Part shown: piece after piece, positions 1 through 6,305 of the stretch | Layout of the letters: each line of letters begins with the position of its first letter | How positions within the stretch are numbered: the first letter of the stretch is position 1 | Source: Candidatus Roizmanbacteria bacterium CG_4_9_14_0_2_um_filter_39_13 | Lineage (GTDB): Bacteria; Patescibacteriota; Microgenomatia; UBA1406; GWC2-37-13 | Assembly: GCA_002788865.1 (NCBI GenBank) | Contig: PFSC01000034.1 | Span: 1-9,967 of the forward strand | Length of the DNA: 9,967 nt | Direction: 5' to 3' | Made by a program: the position numbers and the translations under genes | The notes under the pieces: model-generated | The model's database searches: none | The model's input: the letters and a program-made list of their open reading frames with translations, nothing else | What the model was told of the DNA's origin: nothing

Positions 1-27
1 AGTGAACTCTTACGCAAGATGGTAAGC

Positions 28-654
28 TCACGAAGAGATGAGGATGACACATTGGTCAACAGCAAGTTGCGGGTTCAGATTGTTGTGCTTGAGTAGATTC
101 AGAATGGTACATATTTTTTGTATGGAGCGTGCGGCCAATATCTCTCCTTTTTGTGCTTCTCTACGAAGAAGAGAGATACATTTTACACATATCAACTCAG
201 CATCCTCTTTTTTTGAAGCAGTAAAACGGGAATGAAATAGCGTATTGGGGGCAAAATCAGTCATGGTAAAATCTGATCCTTGATTCAAATCTCGCAAACT
301 TTCTGAGGTAATAATTCTACATCGTGAACGAATCGTCGAAAGTACCTGCTCAATTGACTCAACTTGCAGAGCAAATCTGATCGATAAACCCTTTTCTTCG
401 AGTATTTTTAGTAATGCATTTTGGGACTCGACCGATGCTTTATGAAACGAATAAAAGACTACTTGTCGTGAAGATCCTCCTGCATTGTACAAATAGGCTC
501 GAAGCGATCGGATTTGGTCGATGCGTATACTCATGCCATTTGGATGTATCTTGATGCAATCATTTTTCAGGACATTCATACCTTCTTTTTTAAGGATTTC
601 ATGAAACGAACTGTCGGTATTTGATTGAATCAAGAGGGGGAGAGTTGTGTTCAT
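28..654 (-). CDS. holB: DNA polymerase III delta'-like clamp-loader subunit, short form
   Basis: The 208-residue product resembles the AAA+ core of clamp-loader delta' subunits, which help load the sliding clamp during replication. Visible family motifs are IRIDQIRSLRAYL (about residues 43-55), the SVESQNALLKILEE block (74-87) and TIRSRCRI (107-114), which matches the sensor-1 SRC segment. No Walker A loop is seen; delta' subunits are often ATPase-inactive. At 208 residues it is well short of the usual 300 or more, so the N-terminal part and the collar domain are reduced or missing. The start is ATG at 654; no Shine-Dalgarno sequence precedes it. It is transcribed away from pilB, with 44 bases between the two starts. 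The TGA stop lies at 28-30, and no neighbour is visible beyond it. The family call is fairly secure; the precise subunit name is less so. Confidence 0.72.
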   Translation of the reverse strand: MNTTLPLLIQSNTDSSFHEILKKEGMNVLKNDCIKIHPNGMSIRIDQIRSLRAYLYNAGGSSRQVVFYSFHKASVESQNALLKILEEKGLSIRFALQVESIEQVLSTIRSRCRIITSESLRDLNQGSDFTMTDFAPNTLFHSRFTASKKEDAELICVKCISLLRREAQKGEILAARSIQKICTILNLLKHNNLNPQLAVDQCVILISS

Positions 655-663
655 ACGAAACTA

Positions 664-692
664 TTGAAATTTGTTCATAATATACATATAGT
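664..692 (+). promoter_or_regulatory. Putative pilB promoter, possibly giving a leaderless mRNA
   Basis: TTGAAA (664-669) and TATAGT (687-692) are separated by exactly 17 bases. The pilB ATG begins 7 bases after the last -10 base, where transcription would be expected to start. The short sequence before the ATG (GTGGTAGT) has no good Shine-Dalgarno match. This is read from sequence only; the leaderless interpretation is inference. Confidence 0.5.
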
Positions 693-698
693 GGTAGT

Positions 699-2420
699 AT
701 GGGTATAACTCCGAAACAATTCCTCGTAAAGCTCGTCGAAAATAATACAATAACTACCGAACAAGCTGGTCTGTATGAGGTTGATTCTGTAAAGAGAGAC
801 CTACCCATCGACCAATATTTACTTCAGTATACCACCATCTCCCCAGATGAGATTATGAAAATAAAGGCGGGATTTTTGAATGTGAAATATGTAAATATTG
901 GATCAACTGCAGTAGATCCTCAGGCCTTGAGTTTTATCCCTGAGTCTGTAGCTCAACGACACAAGATCATGCCATATATGTACGACGATAAAGATAAAAG
1001 GTTGTATGTCGCGTCGTCAGATCCCTTGAATGTAAGTCTTCAGGATTTTATCGAAATGAAATCTGGTGTGAAGGCTACGCTCGTCCTTTCATTGGCTGAA
1101 GATATCGCAAAAGCAATAAGCATAGGCTACACACGAAGCATTTCTCCTGAAGTAGAACAAGCTATCGCACAGGTCGAGCCACAAAAAAAGACCGGAGAGG
1201 AGATCGGTATCAAGACGACAATGGAATTCAACAATGCGCCAATTGCTAAAATTGTCAACACCATTTTAGACTTTGCAATGAAAAGTCGAGCATCCGACGT
1301 TCATATTGAGCCACAAGAGTTGAAATCACGCGTTCGATATCGCATTGATGGGATTTTACAGGAGAGATTATCTCTCCCCACAAGTATTCATGAATCACTC
1401 GTTTCTCGCATTAAAATTCTTTCTGAGATGAAAATTGATGAAAAAAGAGTGCCGCAGGATGGAAGATTCAACTATAAAAATACGGAAGAGGAGATCGATC
1501 TGCGTGTATCCACACTCCCCACCGTAAATGGTGAAAAGATCGTGATGCGACTTCTTCGGAAATCAGGAGGAATGCCTTCACTTGGGGAGTTAGGACTTGA
1601 TGGTATCCAGCTCAAACGATTTGAAGATGGCATTGATCGTTCTTATGGCATTGTACTCGTCACCGGACCAACCGGATCAGGAAAAACCACGACACTTTAT
1701 TCTGTTCTGAGCAGGCTCAATACAAAATCCGTAAATATTGTCACTCTTGAAGATCCGGTAGAGTATCAAGTAGAAGGAATCAATCAAGTACAAATTAACT
1801 CGAAAGCGGGTCTAACATTTGCTACCGGGCTTAAATCATTTTTACGTCAAGATCCGAATATAATTCTTGTCGGAGAAATCCGTGACAAAGAAACAACACA
1901 GCTTGCAATTCAGGCTGCTCTCACTGGTCATCTTGTATTTTCGACTCTTCATACCAATGATGCGGCGACCGCAATCCCACGTCTGACCGATCTTGGAGGA
2001 GAGCCGTTTTTGATTGCATCGGTCCTAAGCATTGCAATGGCACAAAGAATTATTCGTCGCGTGTGCGAGACATGCAAAGAAATATATGAGCCACCGATTG
2101 AGATTCAAAATAGTGTGCGAGAAGTACTCGGTCCGCTTCTTCCAAAAGAATACCAGACCGACCGACCAATTCAACTTGCCCGAGGCAAGAAGTGTGAGGA
2201 TTGCAATAACTCAGGATACAAAGGAAGAGTTGGTATTTATGAAATATTAAAAACATCTTCTGCCATTAATGATTTAATATTAAAAGAACGACCATCACAG
2301 GAAATCGTTGCACAAGCTCAAAAAGAAGGGATGGTCCTCATGAAACAAGATGGCTTCCTGAAAGCGCTCAGAGGTGAGACCACTCTTGAAGAAGTGATGC
2401 GCGTGACTGAAGCGGCATAA
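699..2420 (+). CDS. pilB: Type IV pilus extension ATPase PilB
   Basis: This 573-residue GspE/PilB-family hexameric ATPase powers pilin polymerisation from the cytoplasmic face of the membrane. An N-terminal GspE_N/MshEN-like region (about 1-150) is followed by the motor core. Seen motifs are Walker A GPTGSGKT (323-330), an Asp box around LEDPVEY (350-356), Walker B IILVGE (388-393, with Glu393 the expected catalytic residue) and a His box GHLVFSTLHT (410-419). Four cysteines in two CxxC pairs (456/459 and 499/502) form the zinc-binding module typical of PilB/GspE and absent from PilT. Length is normal for the family. It is the first gene of the pil cluster; a 172-base repeat-filled gap separates it from pilT. 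The ATG at 699 is chosen because it keeps the full N-terminal domain and fits the promoter just upstream. No key residue is missing. Confidence 0.95.
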   Translation: MGITPKQFLVKLVENNTITTEQAGLYEVDSVKRDLPIDQYLLQYTTISPDEIMKIKAGFLNVKYVNIGSTAVDPQALSFIPESVAQRHKIMPYMYDDKDKRLYVASSDPLNVSLQDFIEMKSGVKATLVLSLAEDIAKAISIGYTRSISPEVEQAIAQVEPQKKTGEEIGIKTTMEFNNAPIAKIVNTILDFAMKSRASDVHIEPQELKSRVRYRIDGILQERLSLPTSIHESLVSRIKILSEMKIDEKRVPQDGRFNYKNTEEEIDLRVSTLPTVNGEKIVMRLLRKSGGMPSLGELGLDGIQLKRFEDGIDRSYGIVLVTGPTGSGKTTTLYSVLSRLNTKSVNIVTLEDPVEYQVEGINQVQINSKAGLTFATGLKSFLRQDPNIILVGEIRDKETTQLAIQAALTGHLVFSTLHTNDAATAIPRLTDLGGEPFLIASVLSIAMAQRIIRRVCETCKEIYEPPIEIQNSVREVLGPLLPKEYQTDRPIQLARGKKCEDCNNSGYKGRVGIYEILKTSSAINDLILKERPSQEIVAQAQKEGMVLMKQDGFLKALRGETTLEEVMRVTEAA

Positions 2421-2424
2421 TGAA

Positions 2425-2570
2425 ATGATACTCCCCGATGAGAGAGCATCGGGATATCTCGTGTCATCCCCGACTTGATCGGGGATCCAGTCTGGATTCC
2501 CGTTTTCACGGGAATGACAATCGTTTTCGACGAGAAAACGTCGGAGAATGAGACCTTGATTGGATTAATG
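2425..2570. repeat. Composite palindromic repeat mosaic between pilB and pilT
   Basis: This fills most of the pilB-pilT gap. It starts with ATGATACTCCCCGA (2425-2438), which contributes to a perfect 7-bp hairpin CCCGATG/CATCGGG (2434-2453). A double hairpin follows at 2463-2518, then CGTTTTC/GAAAACG (2522-2540), and it ends with GGATTAATG (2562-2570). The same left border and a matching right module (ATGACAA, CGACGAG, GAATGA, ACC, GGATTAATG in order) recur between the two pilin genes at 5528-5739. No hairpin is followed by a T-run, so none is called as an intrinsic terminator. They may still protect mRNA ends or tune expression between the genes, which is inference. Confidence 0.8.
2463..2518. 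repeat. 56-bp REP/BIME-like double hairpin
   Basis: Two hairpins lie side by side. One is ATCCCCGA/TCGGGGAT with a 5-base loop (2466-2486). The other is ATTCCCG/CGGGAAT with a 6-base loop (2496-2515). The unit begins GTCAT and ends ATGAC, and GATCCAG faces TGGATTC at the centre, so the whole 56 bp is also one imperfect dyad. This is the layout of paired inverted REP units. The second hairpin has the ATTCCC...GGGAAT form seen in Neisseria dRS3-type repeats; a real relationship is not established. Confidence 0.8.
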
Positions 2571-2592
2571 ATTTTTATCCACTAATTAAAGT

Positions 2593-3645
2593 ATGAATAT
2601 AGAACAATTGTTTAAATTTACCGTTGACAAAAAAGCATCAGATTTACACATCACCCCGGGATATAAGCCTACTATTCGATTGCATGATGTACTCATACCA
2701 ATTCACTCTGAACAAATTCTGCAAAACGAAGACACCAAACTTCTTTTGGGACAACTATTAAATAGTGCTCAGAAAGAAGAATTTGAAACGAACAAAGAAA
2801 TTGACTTTGGATATGATTGGAAAGATGTTCGTTTTCGTGTCAATTACTACGTAATGCGTGGTGGCCATGCGGCAGCTTTTAGGGTCATTCCTCATAAAAT
2901 ACGGTCAATTGAGGAACTCGGTCTTCCCAATACCATGCATAAATTCTCAAGTATGAAAGAAGGACTCGTGCTTCTTACCGGACCAACCGGTGAAGGAAAA
3001 TCAACGACGATTGCGGCAATTATTGATGAAATAAACAATAATTCGCCTCGCCACATCATAACAATTGAGGACCCGATTGAATTTGTATACACTCCAAATC
3101 AATCGATTATTTCCCAACGAGAGCTTCATTCCGATACTCATTCATGGTCAAAAGCCCTTCGATCTGTACTTCGTGAAGACCCGGACGTCGTCCTCATTGG
3201 AGAAATGAGAGATCATGATACAATCCAGGCTGCACTCACCATCGCCGAGACGGGTCATCTGGTATTTTCTACTCTGCACACCAGTAGCACCCCTGAAGCA
3301 ATTAATCGTATTGTTGATGTTTTTCCAGGAGCTCAACAGAATCAAATTAGAAGCCAACTTGCATCAGTATTACGCTCAGTGATCTATCAAAGACTTATTC
3401 CAAATATTCAAAAAACGGGAAGAGTTCCCGCACTTGAAATTTTATTCAATTCCTCTGCAGTGAAATCTCTGATTCGAGAAGCAAAAGCCTTTATGCTTGA
3501 TAGTATTTTAGAAACAGGAGAAGAACAAGAAATGATTCTTTTTGAGAAGTATTTATCACGATTGTACAAACAAAACATGATTTCACGTGAGTCAGCATTT
3601 GGATATGCAACCAGAAGTAAAGAAATCGAAAAGTTCATAAAATAA
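2593..3645 (+). CDS. pilT: Type IV pilus retraction ATPase PilT
   Basis: The 350-residue product is a PilT-family ATPase that disassembles pilins during pilus retraction. Motifs are Walker A GPTGEGKST (130-138), Asp box TIEDPIEF (157-164), Walker B VVLIGEMRD (199-207, Glu204) and His box GHLVFSTLHT (221-230). The AVKSLIREAK segment (289-298) corresponds to the C-terminal AIRNLIRE motif diagnostic of PilT and needed for retraction. It lacks the paired CxxC motifs of PilB, which supports the PilT assignment. The P-loop carries Glu134 where Ser is usual. The ATG at 2593 gives an N-terminus typical of PilT (MNIEQLFKF) and has no Shine-Dalgarno site. The stop TAA is one base before the pilC ATG, so these two genes are almost certainly co-transcribed and probably translationally coupled. 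Confidence 0.94.
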   Translation: MNIEQLFKFTVDKKASDLHITPGYKPTIRLHDVLIPIHSEQILQNEDTKLLLGQLLNSAQKEEFETNKEIDFGYDWKDVRFRVNYYVMRGGHAAAFRVIPHKIRSIEELGLPNTMHKFSSMKEGLVLLTGPTGEGKSTTIAAIIDEINNNSPRHIITIEDPIEFVYTPNQSIISQRELHSDTHSWSKALRSVLREDPDVVLIGEMRDHDTIQAALTIAETGHLVFSTLHTSSTPEAINRIVDVFPGAQQNQIRSQLASVLRSVIYQRLIPNIQKTGRVPALEILFNSSAVKSLIREAKAFMLDSILETGEEQEMILFEKYLSRLYKQNMISRESAFGYATRSKEIEKFIK

Positions 3646-3646
3646 A

Positions 3647-4849
3647 ATGCTATATCAATATAAAGCTCTCCAGAACAACCAAAAGGTAAATGGTGAAATG
3701 GAAGCAGGGAGCGAAAAAGAAATTACAGAATACCTAAAGTCAAATGGGTATTTCCCGGTTGAAATCAATGAAAAGAAAAAGTCTCAGCTCACGTTTTTAA
3801 CCAGTATGTTTGAGCGGGTGGCATTTCAAGACATAGTTTATATGACGCGGCAATTTGCCATTATGCTTGATGCCGGGCTCACCCTCATTAACTCAATTGA
3901 CATCATCAAAAAACAAGTCACCAAAGCACCCTTAAAAAAAATGTTGGAAGACATTGACCGACAGCTTCGTGACGGTAAGACATTCTCTCAGGCACTTACA
4001 CAGTTTCCGGGTCAATTTTCACACTTTTATATAGCTTTAGTTCGATCAGGAGAAGCTTCGGGTAAACTTGATGAGATTCTTGAAAAGCTTGCAGAGCATC
4101 TGGAGAAACAACGTGCTTTTAAACAAATTATACGAAACGCTCTCATCTATCCTATCGTAATTATTTCGGCTATGGGCGCAATGATGTTTGTCATGTTTTC
4201 ATTTGTGATGCCAAAATTACTCAGTTTATATGACAGTTTTGACGTTGAACTTCCTCAATCTACTCAAGTTATCATGTCTATATCTAACTTCATGGAAAAG
4301 AATTGGATTTTTGTATTACTTGGTATAGTTGGGTCCATTTTTGGAATCATTCGTTTTCTGAAGACGAATCAGGGAAAAACACTCTATGATAAACTCATTT
4401 TCAAGGTACCAGTCATGGGGAACATAACCCGAACATCAGGTCTTGTTGATGCGACCCGAACACTATCAATTCTTATCTCATCGGGAGTACCAATCCTTGA
4501 TGGGCTTGTTATTGTCACTGACGTCAACCCAAACATTTTGTTTCGTGAAGCATTTGCACGGATCACGCGAAAAGTAGAAAAGGGAATGTCGGTAGGATCT
4601 GCGATGTCAAATGAGCCCATTTTTCCTGAGTCTCTCACTCAGATGGCTATAGTTGGAGAACAAACCGGCCATCTCGACGTCACCCTCTTGAAACTAGCCG
4701 AATATTATCAAACCGAATCCGAAATTGCAGTAAAGGGGATGCTCACACTTCTTGAACCGATGATCATTGTGGTTCTGGGTATTTCGGTTGGATTTTTAGT
4801 AATGGCGGTAATCACACCAATTTTCAGCCTTACCAGTTCATTGGGGTGA
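3647..4849 (+). CDS. pilC: Type IV pilus inner-membrane platform protein PilC
   Basis: This 400-residue PilC/GspF-family protein is the membrane platform on which PilB and PilT act to insert or remove pilins. The N-terminal segment (1-40) has the usual small domain with the GYFPVEI ending. Two T2SF repeats follow, each with the characteristic signature: FSHFYIALVRSGEASGKLDE (124-143) and PESLTQMAIVGEQTGHLD (327-344). Probable membrane helices lie at about 164-187, 219-238 and 367-393, matching the expected three-helix layout. Length is normal. The start is one base after the pilT stop. The stop codon is TGA, and a promoter for the first pilin begins 15 bases downstream with no terminator between. 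Confidence 0.94.
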   Translation: MLYQYKALQNNQKVNGEMEAGSEKEITEYLKSNGYFPVEINEKKKSQLTFLTSMFERVAFQDIVYMTRQFAIMLDAGLTLINSIDIIKKQVTKAPLKKMLEDIDRQLRDGKTFSQALTQFPGQFSHFYIALVRSGEASGKLDEILEKLAEHLEKQRAFKQIIRNALIYPIVIISAMGAMMFVMFSFVMPKLLSLYDSFDVELPQSTQVIMSISNFMEKNWIFVLLGIVGSIFGIIRFLKTNQGKTLYDKLIFKVPVMGNITRTSGLVDATRTLSILISSGVPILDGLVIVTDVNPNILFREAFARITRKVEKGMSVGSAMSNEPIFPESLTQMAIVGEQTGHLDVTLLKLAEYYQTESEIAVKGMLTLLEPMIIVVLGISVGFLVMAVITPIFSLTSSLG

Positions 4850-4864
4850 CTTTTATAGATAGAC

Positions 4865-4894
4865 TTGACAAAGAATGAGATTATGTTCTATATT
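4865..4894 (+). promoter_or_regulatory. Strong promoter for pilin 1
   Basis: A perfect -35 TTGACA (4865-4870) is followed after 18 bases by TATATT (4889-4894). Transcription would start near 4901 and leave an AT-rich leader of about 60 bases before the ATG at 4963, with no Shine-Dalgarno match. A dedicated promoter fits the need for far more pilin than motor protein. A second weaker set (TTGAAA 4904-4909, TATATT 4925-4930, spacing 15) overlaps the leader and is less convincing. Confidence 0.65.
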
Positions 4895-4962
4895 AAACTT
4901 ATATTGAAAGTATAGTTAATTTCGTATATTTTCTTTTTGTTATTAATAATTAAATTTCATAT

Positions 4963-5505
4963 ATGAAAAGAATCCTGCAGAAGGCTTTTACCCTTGTAGA
5001 GCTTTTGATCGTTATCGGTATTATTGGAATCCTCGCCGTTGTGCTTCTGGTGACATTAAATCCAGCAGAGGCTCAGCGTAAGGCACGGGACGCCAAACGC
5101 ATCAAAGATGCAGGCGTATTGCAGGTTGTCATGGAGCAGGCAGTTGCAGACAGTCTGATTGTAGATGGTGCTGATATAACAGGAGCTACCGGAGTCAATT
5201 CCGGAGGAACAGTAGCATCTCGCAAACCACAAGATGTTTGTGGAGCTACCAATTGGCTTAAAATTGACATATGTAACTACGCCAAAAGCGCTCCCATGGA
5301 TCCGCTCAATGGGTATTCAGCAACTCTTGCCAATGAAGCATCGGCTCTTTTCCCAACATACCGAGTACGGGTGTCAGGGATAGATTATGAGATCAATGTG
5401 AGACAGGAATCTGCAGGAAATGCAGGAAAATTATCTGGTGATGGAGGAGATAGTGCAAAATGGTTTGAGATTGCATCGGGACCATTTGATTTGCTTGGTG
5501 ACTAG
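4963..5505 (+). CDS. Type IV pilin, likely major subunit (pilin 1)
   Basis: A 180-residue prepilin. The leader MKRILQKA ends in Ala8, with predicted cleavage before Phe9. The mature N-terminus FTLVE carries the conserved Glu at position 5 and a long hydrophobic helix to about residue 31. The following LNPAEAQRKARDAKRIKDAG is a hallmark of CPR-type pilins. The globular part has two cysteines spaced C-x10-C (93, 104), possibly a disulfide, and a C-terminal block YEINVRQES (142-150) followed by DGGDS (160-164) and WFEI. The acidic Gly-Asp stretch could bind calcium, as in some pilins (inference). It has its own strong promoter, so it is the better candidate for the major subunit. The -1 residue is Ala rather than the usual Gly. 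Confidence 0.9.
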   Translation: MKRILQKAFTLVELLIVIGIIGILAVVLLVTLNPAEAQRKARDAKRIKDAGVLQVVMEQAVADSLIVDGADITGATGVNSGGTVASRKPQDVCGATNWLKIDICNYAKSAPMDPLNGYSATLANEASALFPTYRVRVSGIDYEINVRQESAGNAGKLSGDGGDSAKWFEIASGPFDLLGD

Positions 5506-5595
5506 ATTTCCATTTCACGCTCCTTTTATGATACTCCCCGACGCGGATCGTCGGGGAAATGAACTAACCCCGCAGCAAGCAGTGGGGTATCCGTC

Positions 5596-5615
5596 ATTCC
5601 CGCGCAGGCGGGAAT
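5596..5615. repeat. Single hairpin repeat unit, ATTCCCGC type
   Basis: A perfect 8-bp stem ATTCCCGC/GCGGGAAT with a GCAG loop, preceded by GTC and followed by CCA. The GTCATTCCCG...CGGGAATCCA form is the inverse partner of the second hairpin in the 2463-2518 unit, so the two spacers share this family. Confidence 0.8.
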
Positions 5616-5624
5616 CCATGAATT

Positions 5625-5690
5625 GTCATCCTGAGTGAAACGAAGGATCCACTCTCAAACATGGATGCTTCGGCTTTGCCTCAGCATGAC
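5625..5690. repeat. 66-bp paired REP-like unit with compensatory base changes
   Basis: Two hairpins face each other: ATCCT/AGGAT (5628-5632 and 5644-5648) and ATGCT/AGCAT (5665-5669 and 5683-5687, with inner GGC/GCC). The outer ends GTCAT and ATGAC pair across the whole unit, as do CGAAGGATCCA and TGGATGCTTCG with one mismatch. Relative to each other, the two half-units differ by a C-G to G-C swap in the stem, so both keep their pairing. Confidence 0.75.
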
Positions 5691-5759
5691 AAACTCGACG
5701 AGGGAGCGCCGGGGAATGAAACCCCAAAAGGGATTAATGTCGATATTTATTGATGCGTA

Positions 5760-6296
5760 ATGAACCACAAAATGACAAAAAAAGCTTTTACCCTGTTGGA
5801 GCTTATGGTATCTGTGGCGATAGCAATCGTGATTTCAATAGTGGTACTTTTCTACTTGAACCCTGAAGAAGTCCAAAAAAAGGCTCGAGATAGCAAGCGC
5901 ATCAAAGATGCAATGACTCTCCAGGGAATTTTGGATCAAACTCAACGATCAGACCTTGAGGAGAGTATGAATATCGACAGCATCAATGGGGTAACCAGTC
6001 AAAATGTTGCCCTCAATGACGTGAGCTGTGACAATACAAACTGGCTTGGATTTGACATTTGCAAATTTACTTCAACTGCTCCTCTTGATCCCCTCAATGG
6101 TACGATTTCCGAGATGGTAAAAGGAGATGGCAAAAAAACTGGCATCATGTATTATCAAGTAAAATTCCGTGGAGGTGATTACGAAATAAATGTCCGTCAA
6201 GAGTCCCTGTCCAATGCAAATAAAGTCATCAATGACGAAGGAGATAGCGATGAGTGGTTTGAAGTTTTTTCAGGAAATAATAATCTTTTTGATTGA
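5760..6296 (+). CDS. Type IV pilin paralogue (pilin 2)
   Basis: A 178-residue prepilin related to pilin 1. Predicted cleavage is after Ala9 in MNHKMTKKA, leaving FTLLE with Glu at mature position 5 and a hydrophobic helix to about residue 32. It shares with pilin 1 the LNP-x(5)-KARD-x-KRIKDA motif, the C-x10-C cysteine pair (90, 101) around NWLGFDIC, the APLDPLNG segment (107-114), and a C-terminal YEINVRQES block (141-149) followed by EGDS (160-163) and WFE. It is therefore a tandem duplicate that has diverged mostly in the middle. ATG at 5760 is used; ATG at 5772 would give an equally workable shorter leader. No clear promoter or Shine-Dalgarno site is visible. It could be a minor pilin or an alternative major subunit. 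It ends with TGA, 9 bases before the stop of the opposing gene. Confidence 0.88.
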   Translation: MNHKMTKKAFTLLELMVSVAIAIVISIVVLFYLNPEEVQKKARDSKRIKDAMTLQGILDQTQRSDLEESMNIDSINGVTSQNVALNDVSCDNTNWLGFDICKFTSTAPLDPLNGTISEMVKGDGKKTGIMYYQVKFRGGDYEINVRQESLSNANKVINDEGDSDEWFEVFSGNNNLFD

Positions 6297-6305
6297 CACG
6301 GGCGA

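Larger units (their letters stand above)
5528..5739. repeat. Composite palindromic repeat mosaic between the two pilins
   Basis: This occupies most of the 254-base gap between the pilin genes. It opens with the same ATGATACTCCCCGA as the element at 2425, here forming a perfect 8-bp hairpin CCCCGACG/CGTCGGGG (5536-5556). A degenerate CCCCGCAGC...GTGGGG dyad follows (about 5569-5587), then hairpin units at 5596-5615 and 5625-5690. The right module (ATGACAA 5686-5692, CGACGAG 5696-5702, GAATGA 5714-5719, GGATTAATG 5731-5739) matches the pilB-pilT spacer. The middle modules differ between the two copies. No T-run follows the first hairpin, so termination after pilin 1 is uncertain. Confidence 0.8.

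Noticed and set aside
2560..2588. A pilT promoter TTGGAT-17-TAATTA
   Set aside because: The -10 is weak and ends only 4 bases before the ATG, closer than a transcription start should be.
5536..5556. Intrinsic terminator after pilin 1
   Set aside because: The 8-bp GC-rich hairpin is strong, but AAATGAAC follows instead of a T-run, and it is better explained as part of the repeat mosaic.
6294..6296. TGA read as glycine (code 25)
   Set aside because: Pilin 2 ends at the same place relative to its conserved C-terminal block as pilin 1, which stops with TAG, and readthrough would run into the opposing gene.
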